Positions 16,858 through 26,548 are shown, counted from the stretch's first letter. The stretch: DNA of 39,327 nucleotides from an uncultured Mucispirillum sp. (GCA_944324495.1 CALUWN010000016.1:1-39327); one strand, 5' to 3'. Notes: generated from the sequence alone by a model not told the origin. Made by a program: numbers and translations.

Positions 16858-17178
16858 ATGGATTATAAAAGAGGCACAAGAATTGTTATGGATGAAGACA
16901 AAATCAGAAAAGAAGGTAAATATGATTTAGATAAACTTTATCAAAATATTGATGAACTGGCAGAGCATGCTGGTCTTATCAAAAAAAATAAATATACTTA
17001 TATTTGCCAAGGTAATGAAAAAGATTTAGCTGCTCTTGGTATATTTAATTTTATGAATTTAGTTGAAGAAGAATGGTTTACAAAAAATGTAAAAGAGTGG
17101 ACTTGGATTGATAGAAAAGAAGGTGATACTGATTTAATAGAAAGTTGTAAAAAAAGTAATGAGGGTATTTGGGCTTAA
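16858..17178 (+). CDS. Probable VapX-like antitoxin, partner of VapD
   Basis: A 106-residue protein with a perfect GGAGG ribosome binding site six bases before the ATG. It begins DYKRGTRIVMDEDKIRKEG and ends with a VapD-like piece, EEEWFTKNVKEWTWID. That piece resembles the EWFKKSVRDI region of VapD proteins. The gene sits 3 bp upstream of a VapD-family gene, the usual antitoxin position. Antitoxin function is inferred from order, size and spacing; I see no classical DNA-binding domain. Confidence 0.62.
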   Translation: MDYKRGTRIVMDEDKIRKEGKYDLDKLYQNIDELAEHAGLIKKNKYTYICQGNEKDLAALGIFNFMNLVEEEWFTKNVKEWTWIDRKEGDTDLIESCKKSNEGIWA

Positions 17179-17181
17179 AAA

Positions 17182-17529
17182 ATGAAAGAAAAATTAACAA
17201 GAAAAGCAATTAATTTTGATTTAGATACAAAAGAATTGCTGAAACATTTTAAAAATACTCATCAAGCATATTCTGCAATAAAAGTATTTATGGAAGACAA
17301 TGGATTTGAACACAGACAGTATTCAGGATATGTTTCAACAGGTTATATATCTAATGCAGCTACAACACTTTTGACAAAGCAATTGAATAAAAAATTTAAA
17401 TGGATTAAAGATTGTGTTCAAAAATATGATATTACAGAAATTGGGGAAACATATGATTTAAAATATATTTTTGATGAAGCAAAAAAACAGGAAAAGGAAA
17501 AAAACAAAAATAAAGAAATGGAAATGTGA
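17182..17529 (+). CDS. vapD: VapD-family endoribonuclease toxin
   Basis: A 115-residue protein. The core KAINFDLDTKELLKHF, then AYSAIKVFMEDNGFEHRQYS, and a late FKWIKDCVQKYDITEI match the VapD family (about 90-95 residues in Haemophilus and Helicobacter). VapD has a Cas2-like ferredoxin fold and cleaves RNA; the aspartates in FDLD are the likely catalytic ones. This copy has a short N-terminal extension and a lysine/glutamate-rich tail of about 15 residues. It is translationally linked to the gene before it and enclosed in inverted repeats. Confidence 0.82.
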   Translation: MKEKLTRKAINFDLDTKELLKHFKNTHQAYSAIKVFMEDNGFEHRQYSGYVSTGYISNAATTLLTKQLNKKFKWIKDCVQKYDITEIGETYDLKYIFDEAKKQEKEKNKNKEMEM

Positions 17530-17532
17530 AAA

Positions 17533-17640
17533 ATAAATTCCTGCTCTTGACTGAATAACTTTATTTTGGTATTCATAGAGCAGGATATGTAAAAATATAA
17601 TCATAGAAAACTGAATTTACAGACTTTTTTTCACAGGCTC
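17533..17640 (-). repeat. Right terminal inverted repeat of the VapXD element
   Basis: This 108-bp arm is the inverted partner of 16486-16592 and begins 3 bp after the vapD stop. It includes the same inner AGAGCAGG palindrome, which may end transcription of vapD and of the opposing 17641 gene. Confidence 0.92.
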
Positions 17641-18513
17641 TTATTTACTTAATAAAGATGATTTCTTTTCATATACATACTCTGCCTTGCCATATCTTTT
17701 GTATGTGTCTCTATCATCTGGTTCTGTTCTTCTTGTTTCTATTTTCATTATAATCTTATTATCTTTTTTCTTTACTTTTTTAACTTTTGAATAAAATATA
17801 TAACCAATATGTACATCATTAAATAGTCCACGATAAAATTCTATCTGCTTAAATATTACAGGGTCATATATACCTTCATCAAGTAACGGGTAAGCATACT
17901 CTATTTCTGCTACATGGCTTATAGGTAAATTAGACCTTACTCCACGCACCTTCTCCATAACAAGACCATTTATACTTTTATAATGGCCAACCTTAGCCTT
18001 ATTATGTAATACAAAATGCTCATGCTTTGGGTATGCAATATCTGAATTTGTAATGCTCATATTATCATCTGATGGGAAAAACAAAAAGCTGCTAAAAAAT
18101 ATTTTTCTATCAATAAGCTTATTATTTTCATCATAAATATATAAGGTATTGCCTTTTCTTACTTCTTTTGTAATAGTTATATTGTCATTACTTTTATCTA
18201 TTACTTCCATTTCATAATTAAATAAATCTGTATGGCTAATATACTTATATTCTTTTTGAATATTATTTTCTTTATCTTTTAATCTGTAATATGTTAAAAG
18301 GTATGCATCATCATCTTTATTGATTTCCACATTAGCAAGTTTTTCTTCAAGTACACTTTCATCATACTCAGAACCATCTAAAAAAGCAGTGCGAGCAAGC
18401 ATTTCAACAGTAACAAAATATATAGCAGCAATCGTAATTATTATAAATAATAAAAATTTTAAATTTTCCTTTCTTATCTGTTTTTTTCGTCTTTTAATTA
18501 ATTCTTCATTCAT
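17641..18513 (-). CDS. Single-pass membrane protein, unknown (family E)
   Basis: A 290-residue protein with a basic N-terminus (KRRKKQIRKEN), one transmembrane helix (about residues 19-38) and an extracytoplasmic beta-rich domain with many Lys, Asp and Tyr. No family is recognised. The start is the ATG at 18513, preceded by AAGAAGG; a longer reading to 18531 lacks support. It is the last gene of the long minus-strand envelope run, 38 bp after its neighbour. Its stop codon directly abuts the VapXD element, so its original 3' end or terminator may have been replaced. Confidence 0.72.
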   Translation of the reverse strand: MNEELIKRRKKQIRKENLKFLLFIIITIAAIYFVTVEMLARTAFLDGSEYDESVLEEKLANVEINKDDDAYLLTYYRLKDKENNIQKEYKYISHTDLFNYEMEVIDKSNDNITITKEVRKGNTLYIYDENNKLIDRKIFFSSFLFFPSDDNMSITNSDIAYPKHEHFVLHNKAKVGHYKSINGLVMEKVRGVRSNLPISHVAEIEYAYPLLDEGIYDPVIFKQIEFYRGLFNDVHIGYIFYSKVKKVKKKDNKIIMKIETRRTEPDDRDTYKRYGKAEYVYEKKSSLLSK

Positions 18514-18551
18514 ATTTAACCTTCTTAACATTCTTAATTACTGATTATAAT

Positions 18552-19946
18552 TTATCTCATTTGCGATGAATGGATATAGCCAACAACTGCATCATCTATT
18601 TTATATGTATTTTTAGGAAAATATACCACCTTATACCAGTTGCCTATTTTTAAGTTTTTCATATTTAATAATTTATTTATTTGGTTATAATATTTTTCAG
18701 CATTATTTTTTAACTGTGATGCTATATTTATAGAATAGTAAGTGCCCTCTAATTCTTTAAAATTATAAAGCCCTTTATAATAATATACTATATAATCTTC
18801 AGAATAAGAAGAATTGAGATTTATTTTTTTTATAATTTTACCATTTGGGCTGTTCCTTATATTCACATAACCATCACGGCTGAAAAGTTCATATGTATCT
18901 ATATTATGTTGTTTAACTTCACAATCACTATCTTGATTATCGCCATACTCGTTTCTATTATATTTTACACTGCTTATAATTTTATTTAATTTTATTTCAT
19001 CTACATACATAACAAGTATGTTTTCCTCTGGGTTTCTGCTTAACATAATTTTATCATCAGGATTTATTGTTATTTCTGCATCAAAATTAACTTCACCTAA
19101 TATACCAGAGGATAATATATTTGGGTATATATTACTGCCATATGTAAATTTTTTTGGGCGTATCGATATACCATTTATTTCAACACTTTTATCATATGAA
19201 GAAAATTCTGTTTTAGGTAAATAATTATTTAAATATTCACTGTCACTGATATACACATTATTATTAATATTTGATAATGTGAAAATACCTTTTAATTTTA
19301 ATGGACTTTTTAATTTATATTCATATGTAACATGAGCATCTTCATGATGATAATATATACCACTATCATTCTTACTAAATTCTTCAATTTCTCCTGCACT
19401 ATATACATTATCATTATAATCAGCATTATTTACTATTTCTTTCAGCTTCATATACTTTAGTATAGATTGTGCAAGTTCAGGGTAATATTGTGTTAATATA
19501 TTATAGTAATACATCTTAGTATATTTATATATAACACCATCTTTTATATATACTTTATAGTACTTACGTATAAACTCCAATGTTTGCATATAATCTAGCC
19601 CACTGTTAGATACTTCATAAAGCATATCTGTAACATCATTTGCTGCTTGGTTTGCATATACTTTTATATCTTTATCTATTTTTAAGCTGATTTTTTTCAT
19701 ATCTTCATTACTTATTTTGGTTCTTAGAATATCTAATTTATCATAATCTGCGGGACTTATCACATAATCACTACTTGTTATATACTCCATAAATATTTTT
19801 ATATTTTCCTGACTCATAGAATTTTTAAAATCTTCATTATTATATTCAATTAATTTTTCTGCAATTTTTTTAGCATTATTTGATGCTGTATATCCATTAG
19901 TATTTGCAAATAGTATTATAAATAATATAATCAGTATTTTTTTCAT
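18552..19946 (-). CDS. Secreted protein with C-terminal SH3-like domain (D2)
   Basis: A 464-residue protein with a signal peptide (about residues 1-21), a helical first half, a beta-rich middle and a bacterial SH3-like domain at the C-terminus. Hallmarks of the last are DGYVNIRNSPNGKIIKKI near residue 355 and GYIHSSQMR at the very end. Such domains commonly bind cell-wall or surface ligands. The middle shares KGIFTLSN, YLPKTEFSSYDKS and IRPKKFTY with the upstream gene at 19969-21273, so the two are tandem paralogues. Function unknown; periplasmic or surface location is inferred from the signal peptide. Confidence 0.78.
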   Translation of the reverse strand: MKKILIILFIILFANTNGYTASNNAKKIAEKLIEYNNEDFKNSMSQENIKIFMEYITSSDYVISPADYDKLDILRTKISNEDMKKISLKIDKDIKVYANQAANDVTDMLYEVSNSGLDYMQTLEFIRKYYKVYIKDGVIYKYTKMYYYNILTQYYPELAQSILKYMKLKEIVNNADYNDNVYSAGEIEEFSKNDSGIYYHHEDAHVTYEYKLKSPLKLKGIFTLSNINNNVYISDSEYLNNYLPKTEFSSYDKSVEINGISIRPKKFTYGSNIYPNILSSGILGEVNFDAEITINPDDKIMLSRNPEENILVMYVDEIKLNKIISSVKYNRNEYGDNQDSDCEVKQHNIDTYELFSRDGYVNIRNSPNGKIIKKINLNSSYSEDYIVYYYKGLYNFKELEGTYYSINIASQLKNNAEKYYNQINKLLNMKNLKIGNWYKVVYFPKNTYKIDDAVVGYIHSSQMR

Positions 19947-19968
19947 AATATTGTTACCCCGCAGTTAC

Positions 19969-21273
19969 TCACTGCTCTATTATTTTTATATGTGATGAAT
20001 GGATATAACCATAACCATTATTATAAGGAATTATATACCATGGACCTATTTTAAATTCTCTTATATTTAACAGTTTTTTTATTTTGCTGTAATAGTCTCT
20101 AAACTTATTATAGTAATCTTCATTTTCTGTGTTATTAAAAAAATATTTTTCTTCATTTGATTCAAAATTCTTTAAACCATTATAATGATCAACACTAGTA
20201 TAATGACCAACTTCAATCTGACCAATCACTTTACCATCAGGAGCATTTCTTATATTGACAGAACCATTATCACTAATTAACCTATATCTATCTAATACTA
20301 CATTTAGTTCTGGAACAAAATCTCTATATTCAAAACTATTTATTATTTTATTTATTTTTATTTCATCTACACTTATTAATGCCACTCTATTATTATCATT
20401 GTGTAGATATATCATACTATCCATTCCTAATGTGATTTCAGCATCAAAATAAACTTCGCCAAACTTTCCTTGAGATATTATATTAGGGTATATATTATTA
20501 TTGTATGTAAATTTCTTTGGTCTAATAGATAAATTTTTTAATTCAAAACTTTTATCATATGATGTAAACTCTGTTTTAGGTAAATATCTATTTATATAAT
20601 ACTCTCTATCACATATCTTGTAAGAAGAAGTATTGTTTACATTTGATAATGTAAAAATACCCTTTACTTTTACTGGTTGTTTTCCTTTATATTTATAAAA
20701 TAATTCATTATCCAAGTCATGTATATCAGATGTCTTAGAAGCATGGAATTCCATTAATGATGAAAACATAACATCATATTTTTTATCATTTTCTGGGGCA
20801 GCAGGAGCGAAACTTACATATCTTCTCATAGCAGATACAAGCTCTGGATAGTTTTTTATTAAAATATTATCATAATAATCTATTGCTGATACAGTAATAT
20901 AATTCATTTTTATTATATCTGGTATAAAATATTTATCTATTGTGTTAAAAGTATATATTGAATTAACACCATGGCTTCTAAAACTATCCATATATAATTT
21001 ATATAAAGATTTTATTCTATTTACTGCATATCTTTCTATATCATTCTTATATTTAAGGCTTAATGCCCTCATTTGTTTTTCATTTAATGATTTATAGATA
21101 TTATTCATATTACCAAAACTTCCAAAATCGGTAAGATTATAATCTTTATCCATAAGGTTATTATATATATCCATATAGTTTATGATGCTTTGGTTATCAT
21201 TTTCTGCTCTTGCCTGCATATAGGTATTTGAAAAAAATATTATAAATACTATCAATAAATATTTTTTAACCAT
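19969..21273 (-). CDS. Secreted protein with C-terminal SH3-like domain (D1)
   Basis: A 434-residue paralogue of the next gene, with a signal peptide ending near QARA. Shared blocks include VKGIFTLSN, YLPKTEFTSYDKS, LSIRPKKFTY and FDAEITL. The C-terminal SH3-like domain is marked by NGSVNIRNAPDGKVIGQI and GYGYIHSSHIK. A strong AGGAGGG ribosome binding site precedes the ATG. It lies 22 bp upstream of D2 and 25 bp downstream of C3, so it is part of the same run. Divergence from D2 is large enough to suggest an old duplication. Confidence 0.78.
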   Translation of the reverse strand: MVKKYLLIVFIIFFSNTYMQARAENDNQSIINYMDIYNNLMDKDYNLTDFGSFGNMNNIYKSLNEKQMRALSLKYKNDIERYAVNRIKSLYKLYMDSFRSHGVNSIYTFNTIDKYFIPDIIKMNYITVSAIDYYDNILIKNYPELVSAMRRYVSFAPAAPENDKKYDVMFSSLMEFHASKTSDIHDLDNELFYKYKGKQPVKVKGIFTLSNVNNTSSYKICDREYYINRYLPKTEFTSYDKSFELKNLSIRPKKFTYNNNIYPNIISQGKFGEVYFDAEITLGMDSMIYLHNDNNRVALISVDEIKINKIINSFEYRDFVPELNVVLDRYRLISDNGSVNIRNAPDGKVIGQIEVGHYTSVDHYNGLKNFESNEEKYFFNNTENEDYYNKFRDYYSKIKKLLNIREFKIGPWYIIPYNNGYGYIHSSHIKIIEQ

Positions 21274-21298
21274 ATGCCCTCCTACTTAAAAAAAATTA

Positions 21299-22366
21299 TT
21301 AATGTATGGCAACTGGTACTACTATATTTTCATCATCCTGTATATGCTTATGAATAATATATTCAATGGTTTTCTCTGCCTTTACTTCTTCATCTTCACC
21401 ATATTCCACATCTTTAAATATAATTTTAACTGTATTATCATCAATTGTTTCTATATCCTTAAAATATTTGCTGTTGCTGCCTGTAATATTATCATCTTCA
21501 TAAAAATCAGTATTATAAAGTGAAGTTATAAATACACCTTCATAATAATAATCTTCATACTCTGTATGGCTTACAAGTTTATTATCAATATACTTATCTT
21601 CTATTACTTTGTTATCTGGAACAATTTGTACCATATTGGTACTACCATCTGTTTCATTATATATTTCTAAAGCTGTTGCTCCGGCTAAATAGTCTATATC
21701 TTGCAGACTTAATATGTTTGCCTTTTTATCATAATTTAAAAGCATTTTATCATACTGAATAATAGTATTTGTTTCATCCTGATACATTATTTCATTTTTA
21801 GTATATAATTTATTTACTTCCTGCCCTTTACTAAAGACTTTAATAAACTGCTCCTGATTATCCCCACGCCTTATATTATCAACTAATGTGTAATTATCTT
21901 GTGATGTAGTTATTACATAATTCATATTATAATAGGTATTATCTTTATACATCAACCAGTTATATTTTGTTTGCTCTATAATATCACCGTTCATATCATA
22001 TATTTTCATCTCTACTGGTAGTAAAATAGATTTACCATCTGGTATTACTGCCTGCATTTGCTTATTTTCTGCCTGATTATCTTGGGCTGTATTTGGCTGA
22101 GCTTTTGGTGCTGTATCTTCATCTGTGCTTTCAGCTGTATTTAATGCCTGCTCCTGATTTTGAGGCTGTATTTCTTCATTTTTAACTACTTCTTCGCTTA
22201 CACTTTGATTAGTAGTTTCACTTTGAACTGTGTCTTTATTTTCAAAATTTTTAATTAAAAGAAATATAATTACACTAACTGCTGCTATTAAAATTACTAC
22301 TAATATTCCTGCAATCAGTAATGCTCCTTTGCTTGATTTACTTGGAACTTTTTGATTATTTTCCAT
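21299..22366 (-). CDS. Single-pass membrane protein, family C (C3)
   Basis: A 355-residue protein with a short cytoplasmic start (KVPSKSSKGAL), one transmembrane helix (about residues 15-40), and a low-complexity linker rich in Gln, Glu, Asn and Thr (about 45-105). A repetitive beta-type domain follows. Pieces such as DKYIDNKLVSHTEYEDYYYEG recall the short strand repeats of YwqK/MORN-type proteins, a weak resemblance. The first 60 residues are nearly the same as in C1. The ending EYIIHKHIQDDENIVVPV is shared in pattern with C1 and C2. Confidence 0.75.
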   Translation of the reverse strand: MENNQKVPSKSSKGALLIAGILVVILIAAVSVIIFLLIKNFENKDTVQSETTNQSVSEEVVKNEEIQPQNQEQALNTAESTDEDTAPKAQPNTAQDNQAENKQMQAVIPDGKSILLPVEMKIYDMNGDIIEQTKYNWLMYKDNTYYNMNYVITTSQDNYTLVDNIRRGDNQEQFIKVFSKGQEVNKLYTKNEIMYQDETNTIIQYDKMLLNYDKKANILSLQDIDYLAGATALEIYNETDGSTNMVQIVPDNKVIEDKYIDNKLVSHTEYEDYYYEGVFITSLYNTDFYEDDNITGSNSKYFKDIETIDDNTVKIIFKDVEYGEDEEVKAEKTIEYIIHKHIQDDENIVVPVAIH

Positions 22367-22397
22367 ACCTGTTTATCTCCCATATACAACTTTATCA

Positions 22398-23150
22398 CTA
22401 TTCAATAGGTGTTACTTTTCCGTCCTTTTCACGTATATGTTTTTTCATAATATACTCTGTAACAGTTTCATCACCATATTCCTTATTTTCCTGCACTATG
22501 GTAATAAATACTGTATTCTCATCAATCAACGCCTTGCTTTCCACATACATTTCTGTTTCCATGCTTGTTTCAGCATTAATATGATACACCATATTAGTTA
22601 AGTATGTCACAAGGGTGTTTTGAAAATAATATTCCTGCTGAGTGCTTTCTTCAATTTTTATGTTATTTGCATATTTTTCTGATTTTATTACATTATCTGG
22701 GTATATAAAATATTTCATTAAAACATTTTCATTTTTATATAATATTTCAAGGTGTGTAATATTATCTTTTACTTCTTCTTTTTGCAGTATTATTTCTTTT
22801 TCACAATCATTTCCATCACAAGATATAATCTTTTCCTTTAAAAGAATATTAGTATCTTTATACATTTCAGATACTATAGGCGCGCTTGATTCTACACACG
22901 TATTATCTTCAAGATAAGCATTTGTTGTACTTGTAACAACCTGCCCCTTTCTATCTGTTTCTATATCATATGTTTCTTCTGTATTTTCAGGGTCTACCAT
23001 TCTACATATATTCTTAAAATCATCTTTGCTTATATACCGCTCCCATTTGTAACCAGACATAGCTGTATAATCATCATCCATATACTGCTTCATTACAGTA
23101 ACAAGCCATATAATATTTTCTTCATTATCATTTTTTACAAGCTCACCCAT
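22398..23150 (-). CDS. Family C paralogue lacking the membrane anchor (C2)
   Basis: About 250 residues, related to C1 and C3 in the C-terminal domain (YYFQNTLVTYLTN and EYIMKKHIREKDGKVTPIE) but without their transmembrane helix and linker. Nothing resembling the missing part lies in the 40-bp gap upstream, so it was probably cut at the 5' end or formed by an internal duplication. I favour the ATG at 23150, eight bases after AAGG; 23159 is the alternative. Without a signal it should stay in the cytoplasm, unlike its relatives. Confidence 0.68.
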   Translation of the reverse strand: MGELVKNDNEENIIWLVTVMKQYMDDDYTAMSGYKWERYISKDDFKNICRMVDPENTEETYDIETDRKGQVVTSTTNAYLEDNTCVESSAPIVSEMYKDTNILLKEKIISCDGNDCEKEIILQKEEVKDNITHLEILYKNENVLMKYFIYPDNVIKSEKYANNIKIEESTQQEYYFQNTLVTYLTNMVYHINAETSMETEMYVESKALIDENTVFITIVQENKEYGDETVTEYIMKKHIREKDGKVTPIE

Positions 23151-23189
23151 TTCATTCACCTTACATTAAACCATATTATTAATATATTA

Positions 23190-24221
23190 TTATTCTTCCT
23201 CATCAATAGGTGTAACAGTACCATCTTCTTCAAGTACATATTTTTTTAAGATATATTCTGATTTTAAAGCTATACTTGTGTTTCCATATGCACTAATTTC
23301 ACTTTTCAAGGAAATTTTTACGTTATTTTCATCTTCTTCTACATTTGTTACTTTAAGTTCAGATAATGAATCAACTTCGCCGTTTGTGTAATGTTCTGAC
23401 TTAAAAAGAGTTGTAATTAATACACCATTATAATAATAATTTTCATATAAAGTTTTCTTAAAAAGTTCATTATTGACATATAAATCTTCTGATACTGTAC
23501 CATCTGGGTTTATTTGTATCTTTTTTAAAATATTTTCTTTCTTATTATTAATTTCAAGTAAAGTCTTATCACCTTGTTTTTTTTCTATTATTTCCACATC
23601 TTCTACTTCTGATACTGCCTGCTCTCCTTGTTTAATAATTGTTGCCAGTTTTAATACAACAGTAGTATTATCATAAAATTCTAGCTTATTAACCATTTCG
23701 CCTTCTTGCATGAAATTGGTTTTTATACTAACTTCGCCTATATTATTTTTTCGTTCAATAATCATCTCTGATTGTGTATTAAGTGCACCTTTTTCTTTTA
23801 CTAATACTTTATTATCAGTTGGGCTTTTATAATAATCCCATTCATATAAAGATTCTTTTACAGTATTTCCATTTGCATTATATGCTTTTTCAATACTTGG
23901 CAAAAATATATATTTTACAGATGAATTAAGCTCCTGTTTATCTGAGCTAGTAGCTGCATTTTCTTCTTTTTTATCAATATTTACTTCATCATCCATGCTG
24001 TCATTTTGCACTTTTTTATTTTGGTTTATTTCATACTTTTGGACTACTTCTTCACTTACGCTTTGATTAGTAGTTTCACTTTGAACCATATCTTTATTGT
24101 CAAAATTTTTAATTAAAAGAAATATAATCGCACTAACTGCTACTATTAAAACAGCTATTAAGGATACTGCAATTAATAATGCACCTTTACTTGATGATGT
24201 TTTAGTTGGTTTTGTAATCAT
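23190..24221 (-). CDS. Single-pass membrane protein, family C (C1)
   Basis: A 343-residue paralogue of C3: TSSSKGALLIAVS, one transmembrane helix, then VQSETTNQSVSEEVV, a charged linker and a beta-repeat domain ending EYILKKYVLEEDGTVTPID. Its first 150 bp are about 90% identical at DNA level to the start of C3, while the rest has diverged strongly. This points to gene conversion or selection on the anchor part. It starts 81 bp after B1 in the same direction. Confidence 0.75.
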   Translation of the reverse strand: MITKPTKTSSSKGALLIAVSLIAVLIVAVSAIIFLLIKNFDNKDMVQSETTNQSVSEEVVQKYEINQNKKVQNDSMDDEVNIDKKEENAATSSDKQELNSSVKYIFLPSIEKAYNANGNTVKESLYEWDYYKSPTDNKVLVKEKGALNTQSEMIIERKNNIGEVSIKTNFMQEGEMVNKLEFYDNTTVVLKLATIIKQGEQAVSEVEDVEIIEKKQGDKTLLEINNKKENILKKIQINPDGTVSEDLYVNNELFKKTLYENYYYNGVLITTLFKSEHYTNGEVDSLSELKVTNVEEDENNVKISLKSEISAYGNTSIALKSEYILKKYVLEEDGTVTPIDEEE

Positions 24222-24302
24222 TTAACTCTCCCTGTCTTATTATTATATATATTTATTATTAATTACGCTGATTTTTCTACATAAACCATTTCTTTATGCC
24301 TT

Positions 24303-26528
24303 TTATAAATATTCAAACATGGTAGAATATTCTATAAATGTATCCATAATACATTGAAAACTCCTTTCGCATTTTAAATATTTATTATTCATATCTTTAT
24401 AAAGTATCTCAATATATTTTTTTATATTTTTAGGATAATAATATTTTTCTGCCTTTTCTAATTTCTTTTTATATAAAAGCTCTGCATATGCTTTTGCTGT
24501 CATAAGTGGGCGGAAAAAACATATTAAATCATCATTTTCATTTTTTACATTAGTACAGTCCATACCAGCTAATTTCATTAAATCATCGCTGTAATTATTA
24601 TCTGGTGAAATATTATTTACATTCTCTTTAATATTACTGTAATTATATGGTGGGTATATTTGACCATATAGTTTATTTTTATCATCTATCTGTACTAAAT
24701 AAACATTATTATCATTCCTTACATAGCCTATATTTATAGTATTATTTACTTTATATATAATAGTATCTACAAACTCTTCACTAGAAACTATATCATTTAT
24801 TTTTTTAGCTTCATTTTCATTTAATATATTTAAGTTTTTATTATCCACTAAAAACAATGCTTCTTTTTTTATACCATGCTGGTTATAAAAATAAGCCACT
24901 GCTACTATTATATTAAAATTATTTGATTTTATATTATAAAAATAAAGCTCATTATATATTAACTTATGGTTGATGTATTTTTGCAGATATTTAATGTAAT
25001 CTATTACTGATTTTTCATAATTTTTTACTGCAAATTTTGAAATATTAAATAACTTCTTCATTTTATCAGGAGATATTTTCTCACCTCTTATATCATATTC
25101 TCTTTCAATATCACCTAATATATCTGCAAAAATATTTCTTGAAAACTCTTGGGAATATATCACATTATCTTTATAAGAAAAAGTGTCCATTGATGAAACA
25201 CGGTAAAGTGATAAATTTTCAATAACCTTACTTTTGCTGTTTGTTCTAATAAGCGGCTCTATACTGTAATGATTATCATAACCTGTATTAAATAATTTTG
25301 GTGAACGCACTTCTATTTTTAATATTTTATTTTCATATTTTGTAGTGTTTATAATATAAGTTGTATTATCATAAGGGAATATATACAGGTTGCCAAAATA
25401 TACATTATCAGTACAGTGTAATGGAGTATATTCTAAACTGCTGCTTTTTTTATTTTCACCATACAGCTCTTTATAAAACCTAGGGTATAAGTAATAATAA
25501 TCTTCACTTACATATGATGAATCAAATACGGAAAGTATAGAATATTCATTAAACCTGCTAACCTGTACTGTATTATAGATACCGTCATTGAAAAAATTAA
25601 AATAACCATTTAAAAATGCCGCATATTCTACTAAATATTTTGCTTGTAATTTTCTAAATGCTTCTTCCACATTGTATGTTAAATTAGGCAGCTCATACAT
25701 AAGTGAAGATATGGCGTTACATTTATTCTCATTAAAATCACATATTCCATAGGGCATAAGGTATGACAATATAGTCTGCTGATTAACACCAGCATTTATT
25801 AATTTCTGCATCTCTTTCTGCATATTTTTGAGATTATAAAGCCCGCCGCCTGCATACTCTGCCAATATTAAGAAAAATTTATCACTATCAGAAAGCTCCA
25901 TATTCTTTTCTGATACTTTTATTATGGTATCTGTTGCTTTTTTCAAGGCTCTATTACGCCATGCATAATAATTTTTATCAGCAATTGCTTCCATTAAATC
26001 AATAAAATTATATTTTTTATATAAATTTCCTGTTATAAAATCATCAGAACAGGAAAAAGGGTCATCACTGTTTTCATCATAAAAATAACCCATTTTATTT
26101 ATATCTAATATGGCATTTGGCTTAGACTGTTTTTCCACTTCCCCTGCTGCATAGGCAATAATCAATTTTGCATCATCTACAGTAACACTATCTGCCTGTA
26201 AAAATTCATAATATTCTCCAGCATAGCCTGTGTATGTAAGATATTTTCCGTAATTATTACCACGTATATATTCTTCATTATTTTCTATCTCTATATAGTC
26301 TTTTTCATCTGGTATTTTTATTTCTTTTGTTACTTCATTTCCATAACTGTCTGTATAAGTGATTGTGCCTTTTTCAACTACAATTCCACTTCTACCTGTT
26401 AACTCTTTATCAAGCATAAGATTATTAATATAACCTTGAGCTCCTGCTGAAACTGTACTATTATTTTCTTTTGCATAAGCAATTAAATTTATAAATATAA
26501 TTAAAATAAAAAATATATATTTTTGCAT
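24303..26528 (-). CDS. Large secreted protein, family B (B1)
   Basis: A 741-residue exported protein of unknown function. The signal peptide ends near LIAYA. Blocks shared with B2 and B3 include CSDDFITGNLY, HCTDNVYFGNLYIFPY, FSYKDNVIYS and a C-terminal DC..LIC..R..LMTAKAYAELLYKKK pattern with a final Cys pair. The last pattern is faintly like LprI/DUF1311 domains. I start at the ATG at 26528, which follows GGTGG; a start at 26549 would overlap the A1 stop (TAATG) and add a non-signal extension. It follows the A1 lipoprotein, as B2 follows A2. Confidence 0.76.
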   Translation of the reverse strand: MQKYIFFILIIFINLIAYAKENNSTVSAGAQGYINNLMLDKELTGRSGIVVEKGTITYTDSYGNEVTKEIKIPDEKDYIEIENNEEYIRGNNYGKYLTYTGYAGEYYEFLQADSVTVDDAKLIIAYAAGEVEKQSKPNAILDINKMGYFYDENSDDPFSCSDDFITGNLYKKYNFIDLMEAIADKNYYAWRNRALKKATDTIIKVSEKNMELSDSDKFFLILAEYAGGGLYNLKNMQKEMQKLINAGVNQQTILSYLMPYGICDFNENKCNAISSLMYELPNLTYNVEEAFRKLQAKYLVEYAAFLNGYFNFFNDGIYNTVQVSRFNEYSILSVFDSSYVSEDYYYLYPRFYKELYGENKKSSSLEYTPLHCTDNVYFGNLYIFPYDNTTYIINTTKYENKILKIEVRSPKLFNTGYDNHYSIEPLIRTNSKSKVIENLSLYRVSSMDTFSYKDNVIYSQEFSRNIFADILGDIEREYDIRGEKISPDKMKKLFNISKFAVKNYEKSVIDYIKYLQKYINHKLIYNELYFYNIKSNNFNIIVAVAYFYNQHGIKKEALFLVDNKNLNILNENEAKKINDIVSSEEFVDTIIYKVNNTINIGYVRNDNNVYLVQIDDKNKLYGQIYPPYNYSNIKENVNNISPDNNYSDDLMKLAGMDCTNVKNENDDLICFFRPLMTAKAYAELLYKKKLEKAEKYYYPKNIKKYIEILYKDMNNKYLKCERSFQCIMDTFIEYSTMFEYL

Positions 26529-26548
26529 ATTTACCACCAAATGTATCA

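Larger units (their letters stand above)
16486..17640. mobile_element. 1155-bp transposase-less element carrying a VapX/VapD-like pair
   Basis: Two arms of 107 and 108 bp in inverted orientation differ by two substitutions and one single-base gap. They bound exactly two small genes and no transposase. The outer ends (GAGCCTGTGAAAAAAAGTC) look like ends of IS256/Mutator-type elements, which would make this a non-autonomous cargo element moved in trans; this family call is tentative. No 8-9-bp target duplication is visible: GCAATATAC on the left and TTATTTACT on the right. The element lies between two convergent genes and its right end touches the stop codon of the 17641 gene. Confidence 0.75.

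Noticed and set aside
16477-17649. Target-site duplication at the ends of the VapXD element
   Set aside because: The 9 bases on the left (GCAATATAC) and on the right (TTATTTACT) do not match, so a recent clean transposition is not shown.
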